NCBI GenBank assembly: GCA_035048815.1
Contig: JAUCBN010000024.1
Coordinates: forward strand, 6,446,001 to 6,510,000
DNA length: 64,000 nucleotides
Direction of reading: 5' to 3'
DNA from: Abelmoschus esculentus
Taxonomy: Eukaryota; Streptophyta; Magnoliopsida; Malvales; Malvaceae
The position numbers were made by a program, and so were the translations under genes. Positions 1 through 9,040 of the stretch are shown piece after piece. The notes under the pieces are model-generated. The model ran no database searches. It saw only the letters and a program-made list of their open reading frames with translations, and was not told the origin of the DNA. Within the stretch, counting starts at the first letter, position 1. Each line of letters begins with the position of its first letter.

Positions 1-339
1 CCACAAATCTTACAATATAAAATACATAAAGGTTCATTGCTTTATGCAGATCTGATTTGCTTTAATGTTTTTTGCAGGCTTGAGAAGACAAAGACGGTGG
101 AGCAGAGGCTTCACATGGCTAGGGCGGTGGCCGGTTGTATGGTCCAATGAAGGAGCACGTGAAATACACGCGCGCCGGTGAGAGGCTACTGGGGGCGGCG
201 GCGACGGCAACTCAGGAGGCTAGGGTTTGTTCATATTAGGGTTAAATATTTTGTTTGGGTATGGGCTTTTTTTGGGTTTAGTTTGTAAGGGTTTGGTTAC
301 TAGGCTTGGGGTTTTGTTTTTTTCTGATGGGTTATTACA
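1..339 (-). repeat. 3' LTR (element on minus strand), partial
   Basis: This is the terminal 339 bp of the LTR, collinear with 6788-7126 without gaps and ending in GGGTTATTACA. The rest, about 1.4 kb, lies left of the window. Differences from the other LTR are single-base substitutions, mostly transitions. Confidence 0.9.
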
Positions 340-353
340 GCTGCCCCTCTTTG
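340..353 (-). other. Polypurine tract of Tat/Ogre-like element
   Basis: On the minus strand the bases before the LTR read AGCAAAGAGGGGCAGC, directly followed by TGTAATAACCC. A purine run abutting the 3' LTR primes plus-strand DNA synthesis in LTR retrotransposons. Its place fixes the minus orientation. Confidence 0.75.
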
Positions 354-429
354 CTCATTGTTGTGTAACGACAATAGAGCAAAGATAAGGAATAACCCAT
401 TTTATTTGATTTAGCTTCAGGGATCATCT

Positions 430-577
430 TTGGAATGGTAAGAGTTCTTTTAGGTAAGGTTAGGGTACTTTTGGTAAGGTTGAGATTCTTTTTAGTAGGG
501 TTGAGGTTCTTTTTGGTAAAGTTGGGGTTCTAATGGTAAGGTTGGGGTTCTTTTGGTAAGGTTGGGGTTCTTCTTGG
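430..577. repeat. Short minisatellite, unit about 23 bp
   Basis: Six to seven imperfect copies of a unit like GGTAAGGTTGGGGTTCTTTT run in tandem. They lie in the 3' region of the Tat/Ogre-like element, just inside its polypurine tract. Read on the minus strand they give a Pro/Gln/Lys-rich repetitive peptide that ends the open frame at 492-728. Confidence 0.75.
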
Positions 578-728
578 CCACCGCTTCTTCTATTGGAGCT
601 CTGACTTCTTCTACTTCACCGCTCTTGTCAGCAAAATCTTCAAAATGAGGAAATCCTTGAAGAGGACCAAAAGTTGCGGTTGAACCATTGAAGGAGACAA
701 AATAAGCTTGGCTTGCTATGATACTCAT
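492..728 (-). CDS. Short open frame of unknown function in the Tat/Ogre-like element; may be non-coding
   Basis: This 78-codon frame starts with ATG at 728. I do not recognise the product. The first half (about residues 1-48) is ordinary, mixed-composition sequence with several Phe and Glu residues. The second half is simply the translation of the 23-bp minisatellite, rich in Pro, Gln and Lys. It sits between the polypurine tract and the larger minisatellite, where Tat/Ogre elements usually have untranslated sequence. It could be the tail of a lost ORF, a lineage-specific extra ORF, or chance. No conserved domain is visible and no partner gene is adjacent, so it should not be treated as an established gene. 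Confidence 0.2.
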   Translation of the reverse strand: MSIIASQAYFVSFNGSTATFGPLQGFPHFEDFADKSGEVEEVRAPIEEAVAKKNPNLTKRTPTLPLEPQLYQKEPQPY

Positions 729-919
729 GACATTGCCACCTTTGGAGAAAATTTAATCTTGCTATAACATTGATAGATATGCAAGGGCCGCCAAGCTGGA
801 TTCAGCTACATCCGATGAAGAAGCATGATCTGACATATATATTCTCTTCTTCCTTCCTCTTATTTTATTATATTTCTAGTAAATATTATATCCGTAAATA
901 CAAAATTTGATCATGTTGC
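578..919. other. Non-repetitive part of the element's 3' region
   Basis: Apart from the start of the short minus-strand frame (to 728), I see no gene, RNA or ordered repeat here. AT content rises towards 840-900. Confidence 0.5.
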
Positions 920-2590
920 ACCATCAACGGTAAAATGAGACCGATTGAACTGTGATATGCTTAAGCCCTCCATGGCAGAATGAGAACTTGTTAGAGTTGG
1001 TCGAAAAGGCAAGACTTGAAGTAAAAGGTTGTATCTTATCCGCACCATCAACGTAGAGGTAAGATGACATTTTAGTAACTTGGATCCTACTTCACCATCA
1101 ATGGAGAAGTAGGATTGAACTTCAGTGATTCAGATCTGGTCACACCATCAACGGGGACAAGATCAAATTTCAGCAATTTGGATCCTATTACGCCATCAAC
1201 GGAGAAACAGGATCGGGTTGGATCTATCCACTCCATCAACGGAGGGGTAAGATTAAGTCTATATCATACTGCGCCATCAACGGAGAAGCATAATTAAACG
1301 GGATCTAGCCACACCATCAACGGGGAAGAGATCAAGTCTGCAATTTGGATCCTACTGCGCCATCAACGGAGAAGCAGGATTGAGTTGGATCTATCCACTC
1401 CATCAACGGAGGGGTAAGATTAAGTCTGTATCATACTGCGCCATCAACGGAGAAGCATGATTGAATGGGATCTGGCCACACCATCAACAAGGACGAAATC
1501 AAGTCTGCAATTTGGATCCTACTGTGCCATCAACGGAGAATCAGGACTGAGTTGGATCTATCCACTCCATCAACGGAGGGGTAAGATCAAGTCTGGATCA
1601 TACTGCTCCATCAACGGAGAAGCATGATTAAATGGGATCTGGCCACACCATCAACGGGGACGAGATCAAGTCTGTAATTCGAATCCTATTACGCCATCAA
1701 CGGAGAAACAGGACCGGGTTGGGATCTATCCACTCCATCAACGGAGGGGTAAGATCAAGTCTGGATCATACTACGCCATCAACGGAGAAGCATGATTGAA
1801 TGAGATTTGGCCACACCATCAACGGGGACGAGATCAAATCTGTAATTCGAATCCTATTACGCCATCAACGGAGAAACAGGAACGAGTTGGATGTATCCAC
1901 TCCATCAACGGAGGGGTAAGATCAAGTCTGGATCATACTGCTCCATCAACGGAGAAGCATGGGATCTGGCCACAGCATCAACGGGGACGAGATCAAGTCT
2001 GTAATTCGAATCCTATTACGCCATCAACGGAGAAACAGGACCGGGTTGGGATCTATCCACTCCATCAACGGAGGGGTAAGATCAAGTCTGGATCATACTA
2101 CGCCATCAACGGAGAAGCATGATTGAATGAGATCTGGCCACACCATCAACGGGGACGAGATCAAATCTGTAATTCGAATCCTATTACGCCATCAACGGAG
2201 AAACAGGAACGAGTTGGATCTATCCACTCCATCAAAGGAGGGGTAAGATCAAGTCTGGATCATACTGCTCCATGAACGGAGAAGCATGGGATCTGGCCAC
2301 AGCATCAACGGGGACGAGATCAAGTCTGTAATTCGAATCCTATTACGCCATCAACGAAGAAACAGGACCGGGTTGGATCTATCCACTCCATCAACGGAGG
2401 GGTAAGATCAAGTCTGGATCATACTACGCCATCAACGGAGAGGCATGATTGAATGGGATCTGGCCACACCATCAACGGGGACGAGATCAAGTCTGTATTT
2501 GGATCCTACTACACCATCAACGGAGAAGCAGGACTGAGTTGGATCTATCCACTCCATCAACGGAGGGGTAAGATCAAGTCTGGAAGATCT
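920..2590. repeat. Minisatellite in the 3' region of the Tat/Ogre-like element (core CCATCAACGG)
   Basis: About 38 copies of the core CCATCAACGG recur every 40 bp or so. Four different 40-bp subunits alternate in a fixed order and make units of 159 or 168 bp. Between 1804 and 2457 the 168- and 159-bp units alternate, giving a 327-bp higher-order repeat. The first three cores (about 925, 1043, 1095) are more scattered. Short open frames arise only because the unit lacks stops in some phases. Tandem repeats in the 3' untranslated region are known from Tat/Ogre-type elements and can seed new satellites. Confidence 0.9.
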
Positions 2591-2633
2591 AAATATCTGA
2601 TTCAATTAATGTCATATATCTTCTTTGTATTTT

Positions 2634-2992
2634 TCCCAAATGCACAGGATCAACGGATTTGATATGCCTTTATCGGTAGCTGTTTGCTCCAGGCTAGCTA
2701 TACCATTACTCTGGTACAATCATTTGGTTCCAAGGATTTAATTCCTTGACCATTCGTAAAAATGGATTTCAATGGACATTTGAATGGTCCTCATCAATGC
2801 ATTTTTCCCAAATGCCCAAGGATTAACGGATTTGTTTAGCCTTTACCGGTAGCCGTTTGCTCCAGACTAGTTGTACCATTACCCTGGGTACAATCAGTTT
2901 GCACCAATCACAAGATTGGACTTTTCCAAAGGAATGGATTTCCTCCGACCATTCGCGAAAATGGATTTTTGAGGGACATTTAAATTATCCAA
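2634..2992. repeat. Two imperfect tandem copies, about 160-185 bp each
   Basis: Copy one (about 2634-2800) and copy two (about 2807-2992) share CCCAAATGC, an AGGAT-AACGGATTTG block, a GTAGC-GTTTGCTCCAG block, TACCATTAC, a GGTACAATCA block and GACCATTCG followed by AAATGGATTT. They differ by substitutions and a roughly 20-bp insertion in copy two. The duplication adjoins the larger minisatellite but is not related to its core. Confidence 0.7.
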
Positions 2993-3003
2993 TATCTTGT
3001 TTC

Positions 3004-3092
3004 TGCATGTCTTTTCATTTTTTTCATTTTTTCTGCATTGTTCATTTTTTCATTTTTCATTTTCATTTTTCCATTTTTTCAATTTTTTCAAA
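3004..3092. repeat. Degenerate TTTTTCAT-rich simple sequence
   Basis: A run of T-rich units of the form TTTTTCAT or TTTTCA, interrupted by one TCTGCATTG. It is low-complexity sequence within the retroelement and codes for nothing credible. Confidence 0.6.
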
Positions 3093-4059
3093 ATAATTCT
3101 GATTCACATATACCATCTATCAAATATGGAAAAGTGAAATCCGCATCAAAGCTTAATCTGCGTCATAGCTGTCGGAGGAGCATGATTCTACCAAAATTGA
3201 TTTTCCACTACTAACAGAGGTGACATTGGGAAAAAGTTGTTTTTGATACTTCATAATGGGTAGTCATGACCTGAAAGCAAAATAAAGCGTTAGTTAGTAA
3301 TGGTTCAAAATTCTGGAGTCATTACCTGTGAAACCTGTGTTATTTTAGCCTTCTCGGGGCCAAAGGTTGGTCATCATGTTGTTGCCCCCCAGATTGAGGT
3401 TGTTCGGTCTCTTCTCTGGACCTGTTCATATTTACAAGCAAAATATGTGCATCATGCATGCTCAATACATGCTAAGTCTGAATGCGCGATGTCTAAATGC
3501 GTAGTGTCTGAATGCATGAATGACATGATTTCTTTTTCAAAGGATGTTCCTAAATTATGCTCGATGCATGTTGAATCTAAATGCATGGTTTGTGAATGCA
3601 AAATGTTTGAATGCATGAATGTCGTGATTTTTCAAGGGGTGCTCGTGGTTTCACTGGTCATATTGGAAGCTGCTTGAATTTTTCTGACTTGGCCTTCTTC
3701 CTCGGAACCTTTCCTCGAAATGGATGCCCCAAACAATTTTTAACAGTCTGAACCTTCAAAGTGTAAGAATCCGTATAGTCATGTTGCCCAGTTGAGTTGT
3801 CTCTATCTTTTGAAGTTGTTTCGCTTAGCATTCTACCTCAGAGTATTATATCAAAATATACTTCATTGCAACTTATAGTTTTGGTCCCTTACAAAAGACT
3901 CTCGCTGCCAGTGGGCTTAGGCTAACGAGGTAGTTTACAAAAACATCTCATCGGAAGAGATAAAAACTACAAGTGACCTACTATGGCCAAGGTAGAGTAA
4001 TATCTTAGCCTACTAGGCATAATTTATTTTTTTACATCTCAAAAACACCATTGTCATCC
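3093..4059. other. Rest of the internal region: no recognisable pol
   Basis: Pol would normally occupy this side of gag. I find no reverse transcriptase, protease or integrase motif on either strand. At 3440-3640 there is a weak periodicity of GAATGCATG-type words and an imperfect duplication (GAATGCATGAATG near 3508 and again near 3610), which creates an open frame at 3300-3677 that I consider accidental. The remainder to 4059 is unremarkable. Confidence 0.5.
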
Positions 4060-4557
4060 CTACTTGGTGTCCTCGTGCTTCGGCAAAGGATCTATAGCCG
4101 TTTCAACTGGGTCATCGAATTTTATTACTCCGAGTTTGATGAACTTTTCCACTAGCCTTTTGAAACCTAGGTAGTTTTCAATCGAATGCCTCACTTGTCC
4201 CGCATGATAATCACATTTTATATTGGCGTCATACCATTTCGAGAAAGGGGGTTGCATCAGCGCTTGAAAGAAGGGCGACACCAAGCGTTTGTCATACAAC
4301 TCTTTGTGTAGCTCCCCATAAGTCGTTGGCAGTTGAGTAAATTCTTTCTTTTCAAAATTCTTTCTATGACTGAAATCTAGTCGAACCCTGGCTAACTGAT
4401 CTTCCATTTTTCGTGTTAAATCATCCTGTAGATCCTTCTGAGTCTGCTCAATCTTATCCAATCTGTCCTCGTTCATCTTCTTCGTCTTGAGTCGAGTTCC
4501 GTAGGGATGTTGAATTATCGCCTGGTCCAGTATTGCTGAGATAGGGGACCCCAAATA
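4060..4557 (-). pseudogene. gag: Ty3/gypsy (Tat/Ogre-like) gag remnant
   Basis: Gag would form the particle that packages element RNA. The open frame is about 165 codons. An in-frame TAA stands just upstream (4558-4560) and no ATG opens the frame; the first Met is internal. Residues about 25-60 are charged and helix-prone. Residues about 107-150 hold the recognisable part: a KWYDANIKCDYHAG stretch, a following His-Ser-Ile-Glu-Asn motif and FKRLVEKFIKLGVIKFDD, the hallmark C-terminal part of Tat/Ogre gag proteins as I know the family. The zinc-knuckle-like Cys/His pattern ends in Tyr where I would expect Cys (from memory of the family). The fragment is far shorter than a full gag, which is several hundred residues, and no pol follows. 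It is dead or, at best, a truncated gag. Confidence 0.75.
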
Positions 4558-5371
4558 TTAGTACTACTGTTATAAAAATGAATGCATGTGGATGCATGAC
4601 TTAGATGTGAAAATATCGATTCAAAAATAGTTCTCAGGTCCACCGTTTTATGTGCACAGGATTTATTCACAACTTTGAATGTTGTATTAATATCTAGGAT
4701 GCTAGATTTTCTTCCGACATATTTAAATTAAGAACCAATTGTGAATCAATCTTCATGCTCGTGAAATGCATAAATTAAAATATGATCGTGGTGATTGATG
4801 CAACATAGATAATTATGAAATGTTATAATGCCTTCAAAAGAAACAAAATTAATTAAAATAAATAAATAAATTAAATTATAAATATAACAACAAAAATAAT
4901 AAAAGATTGTACATAAAGGCAACAAGCCTAAAGGGTTATCGCTAAACGGGCAGCGTTTCGGCTTGATGGCTCTACGGGTGGGCTTCTAGGTCTCACTATA
5001 TGAGGTTCGGTTCTAGAAGGTACCCGAACAATACTTAATACCCTATTAAGGATAATAAGCATGATTCAGGGGGATACGTTTCTCTAAGTCTATGCGGAGA
5101 CATGAATCTCACGAAGACAAAGGAAAAATATCCCGAAAGCAATTCCCCATCCTACACGGAGGCAAAACCTCACGAAGGAGTGGTTTCATGCTCCCACTTA
5201 AATGGACGGAGCCCGGGTTGAGAGCTCATGAAATGAGGAGACCTGAAAAACACATTTAAAAACATTAGTAAATATTTAATAAATAAAATAAAGGATCACA
5301 AAATAAATCGAATTTAAATTTTCGATCATTAAATAAAATGTAACCGATTTCAGGCTCGACTCTCAAAAATG
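4558..5371 (-). other. Leader between PBS and gag remnant
   Basis: About 0.8 kb lies between the primer-binding site and the gag remnant, as a 5' leader would. Part is very AT-rich (4700-4900) and part GC-richer (4920-5230). No long open frame is present on either strand. A degraded ORF1 or the start of gag could be hidden here, but I cannot support it. Confidence 0.45.
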
Positions 5372-5391
5372 TCCCCAGTGGAGTCTCCAGC
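5372..5391 (-). other. Primer-binding site of the Tat/Ogre-like element
   Basis: On the minus strand, right after the LTR end GGTGATTACA, the sequence reads GCTGGAGACTCCACTGGGGA. This resembles the tRNA-Arg-type primer site of Ogre-like elements as I recall it; the tRNA assignment is an inference. Adjacency to the LTR end is directly visible. Confidence 0.65.
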
Positions 5392-5693
5392 TGTAATCAC
5401 CGTTTTTTGTCCAAGGAGTCGCCACCAATCTTTTTACGATGCGATTGGAACACCAAAATCAAGGTCTGCGCACTAGAGTTGAGTCCGGGAGTCTGTTACG
5501 CGTAGGGAAGGATGAGCACCCCTATAGCGCCCGAAATCGGCACCTATCGGTTACAAAATATTTTATATAATCGAAAATATAAATTCGTTATTTAATTTTA
5601 TGATCCCATAATTTTAAACCTGCAAAACGAATAAAATAAGTTAGATAACAAAAATAATTAGATTAAACAAAATATAATTATAATGACAATTAA

Positions 5694-5857
5694 ACGTGCA
5701 ATAATAACAACAACAACAACAACAACAATAATAATAATAATAATAATAACAATAATAATAATAATAATAATAATAATGACAAAAAGGTAAGATTAGTAAT
5801 AATAATAATAACAATGATAATGATAATAAAACATGTGATAAAATTAAAAACAATAAC

Positions 5858-5891
<34 letters not shown>

Positions 5892-5979
5892 GTGATAATA
5901 ATATAAACAAAGTAACAAGATTGATAATAATAATAACAATAATAATAATAATAGTAATGATAAGAAAACGTATAATAAA

Positions 5980-6016
<37 letters not shown>
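5694..6016. repeat. AAT/AAC microsatellite inside the LTR
   Basis: Long interrupted runs of AAT with some AAC (start near 5700) extend to about 6014, broken by short unique pieces near 5780-5860 and 5900-5980. The minus-strand translations are runs of Leu and Tyr, clearly not proteins. Confidence 0.9.
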
Positions 6017-6017
<1 letters not shown>

Positions 6018-6273
6018 GTAGTAGGGACTTAATCTGCTAGAAAATAAAATCATTAGACCAAAAATAAATAAAATAGGGACTGAAATTGAAGAAATTAGGG
6101 TTGCATAGTTAAAATTGATGAAAATAGGAACTGAAATTAAACCCACAACAAACTGGAGGGTCGAAACCGAAATAAGCCAAGAGTGTAAGGACTCTTGATG
6201 CAATTTTCTCATCTCTCCGGGTCAAGACGCGGGTCGGGTACGGATCCTGGATCGGTGCGGGTCTCCATAGCCT

Positions 6274-6323
6274 AAACGGCACCGTTTTGGGCCAAAAGGG
6301 CCAGCACCAAAACGGTGCCGTTT
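6274..6323. repeat. Perfect 17-bp inverted repeat with 16-nt spacer in the LTR
   Basis: The left arm AAACGGCACCGTTTTGG (6274-6290) is the exact reverse complement of the right arm (6307-6323). The spacer is GGCC-rich. It could form a hairpin in RNA or be a paired protein-binding site in the LTR control region; the role is not known. Confidence 0.8.
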
Positions 6324-8474
6324 CAGTTTAATTATATATGCCCTTTTTTTATTTAAAATTCATTATCTTCTTTCTCATATAACAGCAGTTACAGAACCAT
6401 TGAAGGCTCTCTAGGCCTTGGACGTCCGGCCACCGTTCAAGCTCACCGGTGATCGTTGCCGCCGCGCCGGCGGTGAGAAATCGATAAAGGAGACCATTTT
6501 CTGACTCCTCTCGACGCGAGGATCTCGATTTTGGCCTTGGATTTTCGAAAAAATAAATGCAGAAGCGTAGATCTGAGATCGAAGATAAGTCGTTCTACCC
6601 TTTTTTTTACCTTCTTTTTTGCTTGATTTGCTTCGCATCTTTCTCCGATTCTCTATTGTTTTTCTTATTTCAAATGTGTTTCGATGTGGATGGTATTGGA
6701 TTTTCTTTGTTCGAATTTTCTCTGTTTTGTATCGATTTCCTGTTAAAAATCCTCCTTTTACATTCTATTTTTTGGGTTTATATATACCCACAAATCTTAC
6801 AATATAAAATACATAAAGGTTCATTGCTTTATGCAGATCTGATTTGCTTTAATGTTTTTTGCAGGCTTGAGAAGACAAAGGCAGTGGAGTAGAGGCTTCA
6901 CGTGGCTAGGGCGGTGGCCGGTTGTATGGTCCAATGAAGGAGCACGTGCAACACACGTGCGCCGGTGAGAGGCTGCTGGGGGCGGCGGCGACGGCAACTC
7001 AGGAGGCTATGGTTTGTTCATATTAGGGTTAAATATTTTGTATGGGTATGGGCTTGTTTTGGGTTTAGTTTGTAAGGGTTTGGTTACTGGGCTTGGGGTT
7101 TTGTTTTTTTATGATGGGTTATTACAGTTCTAATTTTAACCAAGTAAAATTCTGAAAATTTCAGATTAATCTCTATAATTTTGTTCAAAAGCTAATAATT
7201 AAATATTTGAAATCATAAAATTTGATTTTAATAAAATTTGGCTGTCGTTTTGATGCGATTAAAACGTGCATGTCTAAATGGGTTCTACAGAGATTCCGTT
7301 CGAATTTTAACCGAGTAAAAAGCTGAAAATTTGAGATTAATCTGTATAATTTTTTTCAAAAGCCTATAATTAACTATTTGAACTCATAAAATTTAATTTA
7401 ATAGTATTTGGTTGTCGTTTTGATGCGATTAATACGAGCATAAATGTGCTCTATATAGAACCCGTTCGAATTTTAACCGAGTAAAAACCTTAAAATTTGA
7501 GATTAATCTGTATAATTTTGTTCAAAAGCCCATAATTAAATATTTAAACTCATAAAATTTGATTTAATAACATTTGGCTGTCGTTTTGTTGGGATTAAAA
7601 TGTGAATGTCTAAATGGGCTTTATAGAGATTCCGTTCTAATTTTAACCGAGTAAAATTCCGAAAATTTTAGATTAATCTATATAATTTTGTTTAAAAGCT
7701 AATAAGTAAATATTTGAAATCATAAAATTTGATTTTAATAAAATTTGGTTATCGTTTTAATGCGATTAAAACGTGCATGTCTAAATGGGCTTTATAGAGA
7801 TTCCGTTCGAATTTTAACCGAGTAAAAAGCTGAAAATTTGAGATTAATCTGTATAATTTTGTTCAAAAGCCTATAATTAACTATTTGAACTCATAAAATT
7901 TAATCTAATAACATTTGGTTGTCGTTTTGATGCGATTAATACGAGCATGTCTAAATGTGCTTTATAGAGAATCCATTCGAATTTTAACCGAGTAAAAACC
8001 TTAAAATTTGAGATTAATCTGTATAATTTTGTTCAAAAGCCCATAATTAAATATTTAAACTCATAAAATTTGATTTAATAACATTTGGTTGTCGTTTTGT
8101 TTGGATTAAAACGTGCATGTCTAAATGGGCTTTATAGAGATTTCGTTCGAATTTTAACCGAGTAAAATTCTTAAAATTTCAGATTAATCCGTATAATTTT
8201 GTTCAAAATCTAATAATTAAATATTTGAAATCATAAAATTTGATTTTAATAAAATTTGGTTGTCGTTTTGATGCGATTAAAACGTGCATGTCTAAATGGG
8301 CTTTATAGAGATTCCGTTCGAATTTTAACCGAGTGAAAAGCTGAAAATTTGAGATTAATCTGTATAATTTTGTTCAAAAGCCCATAATTAAGTATTTAAA
8401 CTCATGAAATTTGATTTAATAACATTTGGTTGTCGTTTTGTTTGGATTCAAACGTGCATGTCTAAATGGATATT

Positions 8475-9040
8475 ATAGAGATTCCGTTCTAATTTTAACC
8501 GAATAAAATTCTGAAAATTTCAGATTAATCTGTATAATTTTGTTCAAAAGCTAATAATTAAATATTTGAAATCATAAAATTTGATTTTAATAAAATTTGG
8601 TTGTCGTTTTAATGCGATTAAAACGTGCCTGTTTAAATGGGCTTTTTAGAGATTCCGTTCGAATTTTAACCGAGTAAAAAGCTGAAAATTTGAGATTAAT
8701 CTATATAATTTTGTTCAAAAGCCTATAATTAACTATTTAAACTCATAAAATTTAATCTAATAACATTTGGTTGTCGTTTTGATGCGATTAATACGACCAT
8801 ATCTAAATGTGCTCTATAGAGAATCCGTTCGACTTTTAACCGAGTAAAAACCTTAAAATTTGAGATTAATCTGTATAATTTTGTTCAAAAGCCCATAATT
8901 AAATATTTAAACTTATAAAATTTGATTTAATAACATTTTGTTGTCGTTTTGTTGGGATTAAAACGTGCATGTCTAAATGGTCTTTATAGAGATTCCGTTC
9001 TAATTTTAACCGAATAAAATTCTGAAAATTTTAGATTAAT
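8475..9040. repeat. Satellite block duplicated at 11881-12446
   Basis: This block of about 565 bp is nearly identical to 11881-12446, offset 3,406 bp. Both share rare variants: GTGCCTGTTTAAATGGG, TTTTTAGAGATTCC, a TTCGACTTTTAACC variant and AACTTATAAAATTTG. Sharing of private variants means one block was copied from the other recently. Confidence 0.8.

Larger units (their letters stand above)
1..7126 (-). mobile_element. Tat/Ogre-like Ty3/gypsy LTR retrotransposon, non-autonomous, left end cut by window
   Basis: The first 339 bases match 6788-7126 with no length difference, so they are the ends of two LTRs in direct orientation. On the minus strand the order is LTR (7126 to 5392), primer-binding site, leader, gag remnant (about 4557-4060), repeat-rich 3' region, polypurine tract and second LTR. 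LTR ends are TGTAAT...ATTACA. The internal region is only 5,052 bp and shows no protease, reverse transcriptase, RNase H or integrase, so the element depended on enzymes from a relative. The PBS, the gag tail and a tandem-repeat-bearing 3' region are features known from the Tat/Ogre lineage; the lineage name is an inference. By eye the two LTR ends differ at about 13 of 339 positions (3.8%), making it older than the two LTR elements further right. The right edge abuts satellite at 7127; the left target duplication lies outside the window. Confidence 0.85.
5392..7126 (-). repeat. 5' LTR (element on minus strand), complete, 1,735 bp
   Basis: It begins (plus strand) TGTAATCACC next to the PBS and ends GGGTTATTACA at the satellite junction, so the ends form the inverted repeat TGTAAT...ATTACA. 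The last 339 bp pair with 1-339. Inside are an AAT-type microsatellite, a perfect 17-bp inverted repeat and GC-rich segments near 6400-6500 and 6960. Several open frames in it are low-complexity artefacts. In element orientation the LTR would carry the promoter; I could not place a TATA box with confidence. Confidence 0.88.

Noticed and set aside
1115..2662. Three plus-strand open frames with repeated TPSTEK/SINGGV peptides
   Set aside because: They follow the CCATCAACGG minisatellite; period and frame change between copies and no start context or domain is present.
3300..3677. 125-codon plus-strand frame with many Cys and Met
   Set aside because: Lies antisense to the retroelement and arises from GAATGCATG-type repeats; no domain.
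5641..6212. Open frames of 89 and 122 codons made of Leu and Tyr runs
   Set aside because: They are translations of the AAT microsatellite and its flanks inside an LTR.
6411..6892. Open frames in the middle of the Tat/Ogre LTR
   Set aside because: Overlap on opposite strands in an LTR and match nothing I recognise.
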